The translations under genes and the position numbers were made by a program. Under the pieces are notes generated by a model that saw only the letters and a program-made list of their open reading frames with translations, was not told the origin of the DNA and did no database searches. This document shows, in pieces, positions 52,822 through 61,806 of a DNA stretch of 64,000 nt (position 1 is the stretch's first letter; each line of letters opens with the position of its first letter). Source of the stretch: Arthrobacter pascens (lineage in GTDB: Bacteria > Actinomycetota > Actinomycetes > Actinomycetales > Micrococcaceae); NCBI RefSeq assembly GCF_030815585.1, contig NZ_JAUSWY010000001.1:1364001-1428000 (forward strand). Reading direction: 5' to 3'.

Positions 52822-54153
52822 ATGTCGATCGGCTCGAAGCCACTAAGTCGACGGAGCTTCCTGTCCGCGGGTGTTTTCGGTGCTGCGGCCACCTTGGCGC
52901 CTGCCAGCGCCGCCAGCAGCGTCACCGAAAGTTATCCGTTTACGCCGAACGCGGAGCTCGTTGATGCATTCGTGGCCCGACGAGGTGGCGCAATCGGGAC
53001 CGGCGGCAAAGTGGCCATCGCGTTCCGCTGCGACCACCACCTTAATCAATTTGAATCCCGGCTCCTTCCTCTCCATCAGAAGTACGGCATTCCGGTTACT
53101 ATCGCGGCCCTGTCGCAGATATTCAAGGTGGAGACCGGGACCAACGGCAGCAACAACCTGTCGTTCCCCCGTCTTCAGGCGCTGGCTCTTACTAACGGCC
53201 TGGAAATCGCCAATCATGGCGCCACCCACAGCGACGCGGCCACATCACAGCGTCTTCGGGAAGAAATCGTGGGTGCGCGCAATGCGCTGTCAGCGGCATT
53301 GCCCAAACTGCCTCTTGAGCTGTTCATTCCTCCTGGAGTCGGCGGGACACAGTACCTGGGTTTCGCAGGGGGCAAAACCCAGCATTCGTTTCAGACGTAC
53401 CTTGCGGGGAGACTGATTACGCAACAACATGCAATGTCGACCGGCTATGTTCCCGGCTATTGGCCAATGACAGGAAACCCGTTGGACAGTATGGGCAATG
53501 TGCATGTGGGCATTGAAAACGCGGACTACGCGCGCCGCGGACCGGACTTCATCGCTGCCGCCCGGAAACAGGGAAGGGGGGTGTGCTTCATGTACCACCC
53601 CAGCCTTGTGGACGACACCGACTTGCAGGCCATCGAGGGCTTCTTCGCATGGTGCGCCCGCGAACGCGATGCCGGTCGGCTGGAAATTCTCACGACCACC
53701 GGGCTCATGATGTCAAGCTTCTCAACTTCATCCCGCCATGACCTTCTGTCCGTCAGCTCCAGTTTCAAGGCTGGATGGAATGGTTGGAACGGGTTGGCCG
53801 CTAACTGGGCTCGGCGCACAGACTCAGGAGTCACATACGCACGACGCGGATCTGAGTCCTTGGCCTTGTTCAAAGATGTTCCCACCGGCATCTACGCAGG
53901 CTCTGCCAGACAGCTCCGCGTCGCGATGCGCTCGAACACCGGACTGCGAGTCAAAGTAGAGGTTCTCGACCCGGCCAACCCGGGATCATTCAATGCTGAG
54001 ACGTACATCACCTTATATCCCGCGACGGGCTTCCAACAGGTGCATCAATACATCATTTTGCCGCTCACCGGGACTCCGCGAGTCCGGATTCGCATAACGC
54101 CCGTCTCCGGCGGGGAACTCCACGTGCAAGAGCCCCAGTTGCTGGCTGCATAG
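52822..54153 (+). CDS. Tat-exported polysaccharide deacetylase-like protein
   Basis: 443 residues. A twin-arginine signal (SRRSFLSAGVFGAAATLAPASA) starts the protein. A NodB-like domain follows: first metal motif FRCDHH (about residue 68), second motif HGATHSD (about 131), and YHPSLVDD late in the domain. The C-terminal ~150 residues look like a beta-sandwich (WNGWNGLAANWARR, LRVKVEVLDP), as in carbohydrate-binding modules. It probably deacetylates an exopolysaccharide or wall glycan. Motif 1 has RCDHH rather than the usual TFDDG, so the metal chemistry may differ. GGGGGGA precedes ATG. Confidence 0.75.
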   Translation: MSIGSKPLSRRSFLSAGVFGAAATLAPASAASSVTESYPFTPNAELVDAFVARRGGAIGTGGKVAIAFRCDHHLNQFESRLLPLHQKYGIPVTIAALSQIFKVETGTNGSNNLSFPRLQALALTNGLEIANHGATHSDAATSQRLREEIVGARNALSAALPKLPLELFIPPGVGGTQYLGFAGGKTQHSFQTYLAGRLITQQHAMSTGYVPGYWPMTGNPLDSMGNVHVGIENADYARRGPDFIAAARKQGRGVCFMYHPSLVDDTDLQAIEGFFAWCARERDAGRLEILTTTGLMMSSFSTSSRHDLLSVSSSFKAGWNGWNGLAANWARRTDSGVTYARRGSESLALFKDVPTGIYAGSARQLRVAMRSNTGLRVKVEVLDPANPGSFNAETYITLYPATGFQQVHQYIILPLTGTPRVRIRITPVSGGELHVQEPQLLAA

Positions 54154-54213
54154 CTGCCGTACGCCTTGGCGAGGTCACTGCGTCTGGCCTACTTCAAGTG
54201 GGAAGATGGAACC

Positions 54214-55002
54214 ATGATCCTGGACGGCCCCCGCTCCATCGTGCGCAGCACAGAGCTGACGCGCTTCCGGCTGGCACCCAACCCCGGGCCCATGAGCCTG
54301 GAGGGCACTAACTCCTATGTCATCGGCGAGCCCGGCTCCAGCCAGGTGGCAGTGGTGGACCCCGGCCCTGAAGACGAAGGGCACATGGCTGAGCTCGCGG
54401 CATCCGGCGTGGTCGGCGTCGTACTTATTACGCACCGGCACGCAGACCACACAGCGGCTTCGGCCAGGTTTCATGAACTGACCGGCGCGCCCGTCCGGGC
54501 AGCGTCCGCCGAGTACTGCCATGGCGGCGAGCCGCTTGGGGACGGTGAGGTCCTGAACGCGGGTGGCGTTGAAATCCGCGTGGTGGCCACACCCGGTCAT
54601 ACCTCCGACTCGCTCTGCTTTTACCTGCCAGGCGACGGAGCAACGGGCTCGGTCCTCACCGGGGACACGATCCTCGGCCGCGGCACCACCGTCTTGGACT
54701 ACCCTGACGGGCGCCTGCGCGATTACCTGGCGAGCCTGGACCGGCTTGAAGCGCTCGGCCCGGCCACTTTGCTCCCTGCCCACGGCCCGGTGCTGCCGGC
54801 CCTCGATCAGAAATGCCGCGAGTATCGTAGGCACCGCGAGCAGCGGCTCGACCAAATCAGGGCCGCCCTGGCAGAACTTGGCCGGGAAGCATCGATCTCT
54901 GCGGTCACCAACGCTGTCTATCCCGACGTCGATCCTTCCGTCAGGTGGGCAGCCGAAACTTCCGTGTCTGCGCAGCTCGAATACCTTCGCAGCTGGGTAT
55001 GA
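54214..55002 (+). CDS. MBL-fold metallo-hydrolase
   Basis: 262 residues. The metal-binding HRHADHT (HxHxDH, about residue 73), the histidine in TPGHTSD, the aspartate in LTGDTILG and the final histidine in LPAHGPV complete the metallo-beta-lactamase active site. The LACTB2-type C-terminal helical domain (REYRRHREQRLDQI) suggests a glyoxalase II-like or endoribonuclease-like enzyme. ATG 54214 begins MILDGPRSIVR; the upstream frame from 54166 is not family-like. Confidence 0.85.
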   Translation: MILDGPRSIVRSTELTRFRLAPNPGPMSLEGTNSYVIGEPGSSQVAVVDPGPEDEGHMAELAASGVVGVVLITHRHADHTAASARFHELTGAPVRAASAEYCHGGEPLGDGEVLNAGGVEIRVVATPGHTSDSLCFYLPGDGATGSVLTGDTILGRGTTVLDYPDGRLRDYLASLDRLEALGPATLLPAHGPVLPALDQKCREYRRHREQRLDQIRAALAELGREASISAVTNAVYPDVDPSVRWAAETSVSAQLEYLRSWV

Positions 55003-55048
55003 GATTCAGAGCTAACGGCACCGTCGATCGGTACGGGACACAAGACGG

Positions 55049-55054
55049 TACGCT
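55049..55054 (+). promoter_or_regulatory. -10 element, leaderless FAH gene
   Basis: TACGCT seven bases before ATG 55062, identical in sequence and spacing to the element at leuB. Confidence 0.4.
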
Positions 55055-55061
55055 TGGAACC

Positions 55062-55838
55062 ATGCGTATTGCCCGGTTTGTAGTCGATTCTGATCCCCTC
55101 TACGGCGTTGTTGATGGCGAGTCCGGCAGTGAGGAAATCACTGTCATCAACGGTGACCCGTTCTTCCACGGCGTGGAGCGTACCCACGTCAGGCACAAGC
55201 TTGAAGACGTCCGGCTCCTGGCCCCCATCATTCCCCGCAGCAAGGTGATCGGCGTTGGCCGCAACTTCGCCGAGCACGCTGCCGAACTCGGCAATGAAAT
55301 CCCGCAGCATCCGCTGCTGTTCCTGAAGCCGAACACCTCCGTCATCGGCCCCAACGATCCGATCGTGCTGCCGGAATTCTCTGATGAGGTGTCCTTCGAG
55401 GCGGAGCTGTGCGTGGTCATCGGCCGGATCTGCAAGGACGTTCCGGAAGAGCGCGTTGATGACGTGATCTTCGGCTACACCTGCGGTAATGACCTCACCG
55501 CCCGCGACGTCCAAAAAACGGACCTGCAGTGGGCCCGTGCAAAAGGCTTCGATACGTCAGCGCCGCTGGGCCCGTGGATCGAAACCGAACTGGACACTGA
55601 GGACCTGGGCATCCAGGGCCGGCTCAACGGCGAGCTGCGGCAGGACGGCAGCACCAGCCAGATGATCCGCGGCGTCCGCGAACTCGTTTCCATCGTCTCG
55701 CAGGCTTTCACGCTGCTGCCCGGCGACGTCATCATGACCGGCACCCCTGCCGGTGTGGGACTCGTGCAGGCCGGCGACCGCTACGAAGTCGAGATCGAAG
55801 GCATCGGACGCCTGTCCAACCCTGTGGTCCGACGCTAG
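55062..55838 (+). CDS. Fumarylacetoacetate hydrolase family protein
   Basis: 258 residues. FAH domain with IGVGRNFAEHAAELG, the metal ligands in FEAELCVVIGRICKDV, GYTCGNDLTARDVQ, GPWIETELD, and VIMTGTPAGVGLVQAGD. This form is often annotated as 2-hydroxyhepta-2,4-diene-1,7-dioate isomerase, but acylpyruvase or oxaloacetate decarboxylase activity is equally possible. It frequently sits near gltX in Arthrobacter relatives, as here (recollection, not checked). Confidence 0.88.
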   Translation: MRIARFVVDSDPLYGVVDGESGSEEITVINGDPFFHGVERTHVRHKLEDVRLLAPIIPRSKVIGVGRNFAEHAAELGNEIPQHPLLFLKPNTSVIGPNDPIVLPEFSDEVSFEAELCVVIGRICKDVPEERVDDVIFGYTCGNDLTARDVQKTDLQWARAKGFDTSAPLGPWIETELDTEDLGIQGRLNGELRQDGSTSQMIRGVRELVSIVSQAFTLLPGDVIMTGTPAGVGLVQAGDRYEVEIEGIGRLSNPVVRR

Positions 55839-55855
55839 CAACAGGCCGCTGACAA

Positions 55856-56125
55856 GTGCGCAGGGTCCCCTCCAGGCCGGCGGTCTGGGCTAAGACGCGC
55901 TCGCGCCAATCCAGGGTGGGCACTGTCCGCTCATTCCTGATTTTTGCTGCCGGTTCTCTGGGAACTTTCCTGATGGCCGCGCGTGCTGTTCATTGGCTTG
56001 ACGGGCCCGTGTGGCTGGGGCTGGTGTTCGCCGGCGCCGGCATTGTGCTGGCTTGCTATTACCTGGTCCGGCTGGTGTTGGCCAGCCAGGTTGTGCACCG
56101 GCTAAGGGCACGACGGCGGCGCTGA
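55856..56125 (+). CDS. Small two-helix membrane protein
   Basis: 89 residues from GTG 55856, or 69 from GTG 55916. Two hydrophobic segments (SFLIFAAGSLGTFLMAARAV, then WLGLVFAGAGIVLACYYLV) and a very basic tail (RLRARRRR). No ribosome-binding site is obvious for either start. I know no named family. Codon usage in this frame is normal for the genome. Confidence 0.5.
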   Translation: MRRVPSRPAVWAKTRSRQSRVGTVRSFLIFAAGSLGTFLMAARAVHWLDGPVWLGLVFAGAGIVLACYYLVRLVLASQVVHRLRARRRR

Positions 56126-56194
56126 CTGTTTCACCGACGTCGCGGTTTGTCGCCGCTTGGGCAGTCCGCGGCAAGCGGTAAAGTTGACGTCACT

Positions 56195-57709
56195 ATGACT
56201 ACTGCTTCTGCCTCGACTGCTGCCTCCGTTCCGTCCGTCACTGCCGATACTCCGGTGCGCGTCAGGTTCTGCCCCTCACCCACTGGAACACCGCACGTAG
56301 GCCTCATCCGGACAGCCCTGTTCAACTGGGCCCACGCCAAGCACACCAAGGGCACGTTCGTGTTCCGGATCGAGGACACGGACGCGGCACGTGACTCGGA
56401 AGAGAGCTACCAGCAGCTGCTGGAGGCCCTGAAGTGGCTGGGAATCACGTGGGAAGAGGGCGTGGAGGTTGGCGGCCCGCACGAGCCGTACCGGCAGTCG
56501 CAGCGGCTGGACCTCTACAAGGACGTCGTCGCCAAGCTCCTTGAGGCCGGTTACGCCTACGAATGCTATTCCTCCCCGGAGGAAGTCGAAGCGCGCCACC
56601 GTGCCGCCGGCCGCGACCCCAAGCTCGGCTACGACAATTTCGACCGCGAGCTCACCGAAGAGCAGCTCGCGGCCTTCAAGGCCGAGGGACGCAAGCCTGT
56701 CCTGCGCGTCCGGATGCCTGACGAGGACGTTGTCTTCACCGACCTGGTCCGGGGCGATATCACATTCAAAGCTGGCAGCATCCCGGACTACGTCATCGTC
56801 CGCGCAGACGGCTCACCCTTGTACACGCTCGTTAACCCCGTGGACGATGCCCTGATGGGGATCACCCACGTGCTGCGCGGTGAGGACCTCCTTTCCTCCA
56901 CGCCGCGGCAGGTAGTGCTGATCCGCTACCTCATTTCAATCGGCGTCGCTGGCTACCTGCCGCTGTTTGGCCACCTCCCGTACGTGATGGGCGAGGGCAA
57001 CAAGAAGCTGTCCAAGCGCGACCCGCAGTCCAATCTTTTCCTCCTTCGCGACCGAGGGTTCATTCCCGAGGGCCTGCTGAACTACCTCTCACTGCTGGGC
57101 TGGAGCCTGTCGGCCGACGAAGACATCTTCACCGTGGACCAACTGATTGAATACTTCGATGTCCAGGATGTGCTGGCAAACCCGGCTCGGTTCGACATCA
57201 AAAAGGCGGAGGCCATCAACGGCACCCACATCCGCATGCTCAACCCCGAAGACTTCCGGGGCCGGCTTGTCCCGTACCTGCGGACCGCCGGCTTCGTGGG
57301 GGAGCAGCTCACGGCACGCCAGGAGGAGATCCTCACGGAAGCTGCACCCCTTATCCAGGAACGCGTGACCCTGCTGGGCGAAGCGCCGGAGATGCTCGGG
57401 TTCCTGTTCAAAGCCGACGATGCAATCGACATCGCCGACGATGCCAGGAAGGGACTGCCGGCGAACCTGACCGAGGTTTTGGACGCCGCACTGGCGGCCC
57501 TTGAGCCTGTCCCGGATTGGACGCCGGAAAACATCCAGACGGCCCTGAAGCAGGCGCTCGTGGAGGACCTCGGCATCAAGCCCCGGCTGGCTTTCGGACC
57601 GGTGCGCACTGCCATCTCCGGACGCCGCATCTCACCGCCGCTGTTTGAATCCATGGTGATCCTGGGCAAGGACTCTTCCCTGAGCCGGCTCCGTACCTTC
57701 CGCGGCTGA
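56195..57709 (+). CDS. gltX: Glutamyl-tRNA synthetase
   Basis: 504 residues. The HIGH equivalent is in [21 protein letters not shown] (in pieces; about residue 32) and the KMSKS equivalent is KLSKRD (about 271). [20 protein letters not shown] and [14 protein letters not shown] are family blocks. In bacteria lacking GlnRS it also charges tRNA-Gln with Glu for later amidation. ATG 56195 lies about ten bases after a TAAAGT hexamer (56179-56184), a very short leader. tRNA-Gln and tRNA-Glu lie 3-5 kb downstream. Confidence 0.95.
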   Translation: MTTASASTAASVPSVTADTPVRVRFCPSPTGTPHVGLIRTALFNWAHAKHTKGTFVFRIEDTDAARDSEESYQQLLEALKWLGITWEEGVEVGGPHEPYRQSQRLDLYKDVVAKLLEAGYAYECYSSPEEVEARHRAAGRDPKLGYDNFDRELTEEQLAAFKAEGRKPVLRVRMPDEDVVFTDLVRGDITFKAGSIPDYVIVRADGSPLYTLVNPVDDALMGITHVLRGEDLLSSTPRQVVLIRYLISIGVAGYLPLFGHLPYVMGEGNKKLSKRDPQSNLFLLRDRGFIPEGLLNYLSLLGWSLSADEDIFTVDQLIEYFDVQDVLANPARFDIKKAEAINGTHIRMLNPEDFRGRLVPYLRTAGFVGEQLTARQEEILTEAAPLIQERVTLLGEAPEMLGFLFKADDAIDIADDARKGLPANLTEVLDAALAALEPVPDWTPENIQTALKQALVEDLGIKPRLAFGPVRTAISGRRISPPLFESMVILGKDSSLSRLRTFRG

Positions 57710-58446
57710 TGACCGATACCGATAAGGGGGCTACCGGAGTTCTGAAGTCACGCTTCGGGACCATCCGGGGTGTCCTCTTCGACATTGATGACACCCTGGT
57801 TGACCTCGAATACGCCATGACCACCGCCCTGCGCGAGGTCAGCGAACACCTCCTGCCCGGTCTGGACCAGCCCGGGTGGGAGCGTTTCGGCAGGATCTTC
57901 ACGCACGAAACCACGCACTACTACGACAGGTACCTGGCAGGCGAGCTAACGTTCAACGACCAGCGCCTTCTGCGGGGCCGGGCCGCCCTGGGCCACTTCG
58001 GCGTGGAGCTTGCCGACGGCGAAGAGGCCCATCAATGGCTGTCCGCTTATGGGCGCGTCCAGCCCGGCTACGTTAAAGCCTTCGAGGATGTTGCCCCGCT
58101 CCTTGACGCCCTTGACGCTGCCGGAGTTCCCTATGGCGCGGTGAGCAACAACGTCCACGACTACCAGCGGGCCAAACTGGACGGCGCCGGCCTGGACCGG
58201 ATCAAACGCCTGGTCGGCACCGACACTGTTGGAGTGGCCAAGCCGGAGCCGGCGATCTACCTCGAAGGCGTCCGCCTCCTGGGGACTGTCCCGGCGGACA
58301 CCCTGTACGTGGGTGACAACAGGCTGCTGGACGCGGAGGGGTCGACAACGGCCGGACTGTTGGGGGTCTGGCTCAACAGGGTGGGGGAGCCTCGGGAGGA
58401 CTTCAAGGGTCCGATGATCTCATCGCTGGAGCAGATCTACGCTTAG
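57709..58446 (+). CDS. HAD-superfamily hydrolase
   Basis: 245 residues. Motif I is VLFDIDDTLVDLE (nucleophile Asp about residue 25), motif II is in GAVSNNVHD, motif III lysine in GVAKPEPAIYLEG, and motif IV is in YVGDNRLLDAEG. A helical cap lies after motif I (subfamily IA). It is a small-molecule phosphatase of unknown substrate. The ATG overlaps the gltX TGA by one base, so the two are coupled. Confidence 0.88.
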   Translation: MTDTDKGATGVLKSRFGTIRGVLFDIDDTLVDLEYAMTTALREVSEHLLPGLDQPGWERFGRIFTHETTHYYDRYLAGELTFNDQRLLRGRAALGHFGVELADGEEAHQWLSAYGRVQPGYVKAFEDVAPLLDALDAAGVPYGAVSNNVHDYQRAKLDGAGLDRIKRLVGTDTVGVAKPEPAIYLEGVRLLGTVPADTLYVGDNRLLDAEGSTTAGLLGVWLNRVGEPREDFKGPMISSLEQIYA

Positions 58447-58489
58447 ATCCGGTACCCATCGCCGGCGCCTGCGACATCGTCCCTTCCAG

Positions 58490-60560
58490 ACTGATTATCA
58501 CCTTGAGTAGCCTTCTTGCACCGCCTGCATTTGCTGCCACCTGAGCGAGCAGCGTGCGTCGTTGCGACAGGCCCAATACTCTGCGGCGCAGGACTACGTT
58601 GCCTCGCGTGATTATGTTCCGAAGTTGGCGCGGGCCAACGGGCTTGTGATCAAGGGGGCCATCGCGTCCGGGCTGGAGATGCTCAAAGTTGTGGGCGGTG
58701 AACTGACGGCAGCATCGACGCAGCGTTCAATGGATGGAGTTGCAGCGAAGATGAAGGCTGAGGTGCTCCGTGCGGCGACGGTAAAGAAGGGCGGACATCA
58801 GCTCATTGTGGTGAAGAACTTGCGGGCAAAGCAGCAGCTGGTAGCGACTACTGCCCCCACGGACCTGACGGCGGGCAGGATCGCGGCGTCGACGTATGAG
58901 GCGCAAAAAGCGCGGGCGAGTAGTTTCAGCACACAGCTTTCGGCCGACACCTCCAGGCAGCTGGGAGCGGTGGGGCAGGCTGTGCCCGCGCCGGCACTTG
59001 CATCTCCGAACTCCGTGGCGGCTTTGGAACAAGGGGGCAGGGAGCATTCCGGCGGTATCGGGCATGATTGGATTTGCTGGTGACTGTGCATTGCCAGCGG
59101 CACCGCCTGCTTGTAGGCCTGCGTTTCCGCCCGGCGGCCCAGGCGTCGCCACCAACTGGCAGATCTTGCGAGATTCCCTTGCAGGCGCTTCAGCAGACAC
59201 TGCTACTGGGGCAGTCCACCGCCAGCTGCTTCGTGCGGCAGGGAACGACTCGACACTTGAGTTGAGTCTGGAGCAGTTGCGATCGTTCTATGTCATGCGT
59301 ACACCTAGGCTGGGATACGGATGGTTGTCCGGAAGCGATGCTAAGGCGCGGGACATGCTGGCAGCGGACACCCAACGCACCTTGCTGGGCGGTCCGGAGG
59401 GCATGAGTACCCTGGCTTCATCCCATCTCCTGCTGGCGGCGTCGAGGCCGCTGATTGGGTGAAGCTGGCGGGCTTGGATGTGACGGTATTCGTGCGGTGG
59501 CTAGGGCCGCAGACGTGCCTGCACGAGGACCGCGGTACTCTCGTGAAGGGGGCCAACAAACCTGGGGGCAATTCACAACGCGGCCAACTTCAAAGTCAGT
59601 CCGGCCGGCCCTGAGCATGATCACCACAGACGGAGGTACACAGGAGGGTCCGGGGTACTGGACGTATCAAAGCAGGGCGATAACAGTGCTATATTCGACG
59701 CCCACAACGCATACGAGACTCTGCCGGTGGCAATGCCCTCTCTGGAGAAGGTCTCCGATTATGCGATGAACAGCACGGATCCGGATGGCAGGCCGAGTCC
59801 GTTCGCGGATGCCGAGCCGAAGGAGCTTAGCGGACTGATGTCGGCTTGGGACGCCCGCGTGCGCGGTGATGCTTCCGTGGCTGCGTGGGTTGCTGGCCGG
59901 TTCGCGCAGAAGCCGGATGCATATCTGATGTGGTGGTGATCGCGCCCCGAACCCTCCCTGCCAAGCAGTCCACCGTTTATCCTCACACCGGCTTTGCAGC
60001 CCTCCATATTCCTGATGGCACGGCAACGCTAAAGGGCGGCTCAAATTCCGCGTACCATGCCCACATGGACCTCGGCACCGTGTCGTTTTTCAGGAAGGGT
60101 GTCCAATGGGCTGTTGATCCTGGACCAATGCCGGCGCAGACTCCCGGCTACTATTCTGAGAGTCGGCGGCTGTCTTAATGGAACCCAAGCACTTCGGCGC
60201 ACTCCACAATTGCCTATACGAGCCTGAACCAGCCTACTTCCGAGACGGCTCCAGTCCGCAGGATCTCGTCCCATAGAGCGACGGTGGATCTGCGGCAAGC
60301 GCTTCCGGGCACGCCATGCGCCACCCGTACTGTTACTCACGGCAGCACCAGTATGATCGTCCAAGACGTGATTCGTTCCGCGGTGGCAAAAGACTTCACC
60401 TGGCAATGGTTCACTGATGCCACGGTCAGTCTCGGAACGAACATGGCCGTGTTGCGCCGTGATGGACAGGCAATCACCATCGCCCTGACCGGAGTTCCAG
60501 CCGGGGCTGTACTGGGCGCCGGGGACCACGACGGACGGCAGAGCATTGACAATCCTTAAA
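58490..60560 (+). pseudogene. Degenerate heparinase II/III-type secreted polysaccharide lyase
   Basis: Pieces of one protein lie in successive frames. A signal-peptide-like LIITLSSLLAPPAFAAT is interrupted near 58541; the frame resumes as SEQRASLRQAQYSAAQDY and runs to 59083. The next piece (about 59090-59460, GVATNWQILRDSLAG...) is of unknown fold and is tentatively included. Then TTDGGTQEGPGYWTYQSRA near 59620, ETLPVAMPSLEKVSDYA to 59939, STVYPHTGFAALHIPDG...HAHMDLGTVSFF...DPGP to 60178, and VIRSAVAKDFTWQWFTDATV to 60559. GPGYW, the HxHMDxG histidines and DPG are heparinase II/III hallmarks. At least four frameshifts or stops make it non-functional. Confidence 0.75.
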
Positions 60561-60789
60561 CTCACGATGGCCCGCGTCACCTCATTGGATCTGACGACGA
60601 CGGCATACTAATGTATGGCACCCCGACCATCTAAGTGAGCTACGGGCCTGACTGCCGCGGCACGCCCCAGCATGACTCATCCAACACGAATCGATTTGTG
60701 CGAAGGAAAAGTCTCGGGTAGAGTAATTACTCGTGCTGAGGCGCCGGGAGCGCTGGTTTAGACCCGCGGATCCGGCCCAAAAGTTCCAT

Positions 60790-60861
60790 TGGGATATGGT
60801 GTAATTGGCAACACTACGGTTTCTGGTACCGTCATTCTAGGTTCGAGTCCTGGTATCCCAG
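60790..60861 (+). tRNA. tRNA-Gln (anticodon CTG)
   Basis: 72-nt cloverleaf: acceptor TGGGATA with TATCCCA, D-arm GGTGTAATTGGCAACAC, anticodon stem ACGGT/ACCGT with loop TTCTGGT (CTG at 60823-60825), T-arm CTAGGTTCGAGTCCTGG, discriminator G. CCA not encoded. Preceded at 60696/60719 by TTGTGC-17-TAGAGT, a possible promoter. Confidence 0.94.
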
Positions 60862-60993
60862 CTCTGATAAATCCACGGATTTCCGCGGAAAATCAGGGGT
60901 TTTTCAAGCCGGTCACGCCGATTTGAAACGCTGGCTAGGTATATGAAATACTCACTTAGCCCGAACGGTAGAGATGCTGTTCTGGAAGTACGC

Positions 60994-61066
60994 GGCCCCA
61001 TCGTATAGCGGCCTAGTACGCTGCCCTCTCACGGCGGTAACGCGGGTTCGAATCCCGCTGGGGTCA
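60994..61066 (+). tRNA. tRNA-Glu (anticodon CTC)
   Basis: 73-nt cloverleaf: acceptor GGCCCCA with TGGGGTC, anticodon stem CTGCC/GGCGG around CTCTCAC (CTC at 61028-61030), T-arm GCGGGTTCGAATCCCGC, discriminator A. CCA not encoded. Its 3' end borders the gene-poor stretch before the glycosyltransferase gene, so it is a candidate integration site. Confidence 0.95.
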
Positions 61067-61071
61067 CAATA

Positions 61072-61104
61072 ACGGTCCCGGGCATCAGCCCGGGGCCGTT
61101 TCTT
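61072..61104 (+). terminator. Terminator after tRNA-Glu
   Basis: Stem ACGGTCCCGGGC with GCCCGGGGCCGT (one bulged G) around ATCA, followed by TTTCTT, six bases after the tRNA. Confidence 0.75.
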
Positions 61105-61806
61105 GGGTTGTTAGGACGCTCGATGGCCCGTTGCGGGGTTTCTTCGTAATCCTGCGGTATGCGCGTAGCACCGGCTAGAGAGATCAGCTAGCATCACGAA
61201 ACGACAGATCCCGACGACCGGGAACTCGCCGGTGAGTGGGTTCTGTGGCGTGATGTTCCTGCACCACGCACGCGGTGCGTGCGGAATGACCGTGCGACGC
61301 GAAGGAAACAACATATGCCTGGCTGCAGATTTCGCCAGCCAGCCAGGAAATACCTCAAGCGCCGACCGCCGGCTCACATCCGCACGTCACCCAGACGGCT
61401 TGCCCCGGAACCCATGCACCTTTTCCGCTGCTCACCGGCAGCCGTTTTCCCAATCCGAGGCAGTGCACGGCCACAAACGAATCATTCCAGACATGCATGC
61501 ACCCCAACCACGCAGAGCTCCGCAGTCTTTGCTACGTCTGACTGCCTCCCGCAGCTGCTGGGAAAGATGCCCGTCCCTTGCGTCACGTGTGTCCTATAAC
61601 CCTTCTGTTTGTGGGATACCACGTATGTCAGGTGCGCCTTCGACGGGTTGAACCCGGTAAGCTGGCAATGGAACGCCACGGCCCTGCTTGTGCGTTCGAG
61701 GCAGACCCAAATGACGATCGGCTCCCAAGACGTGTGTGCACCTTAGCCGCCTCTAGAAACACACTCCCCTTGGACGGTCTGTAAACACCAGTAAGGATCT
61801 CCACCA
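61105..61806. other. Gene-free interval before the glycosyltransferase gene
   Basis: About 700 bp. Open frames exist on both strands (for example 61232-61651 plus), but their residue composition (many Cys, Arg, Pro, His) is not protein-like. A short perfect hairpin CGCACGC-GGT-GCGTGCG lies at 61267-61283. I could not recognise a mobile-element end, tRNA fragment or promoter. Confidence 0.5.

Noticed and set aside
60994..61066. tRNA-Glu as a proven genomic-island attachment site
   Set aside because: No direct repeat of the tRNA 3' end and no integrase gene are visible in the window, so only a suggestion is made.
61232..61651. A 139-codon frame in the gap before the glycosyltransferase gene
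   Set aside because: Rich in Cys, Arg, His and Pro with no hydrophobic core pattern and no ribosome-binding site; judged non-coding.
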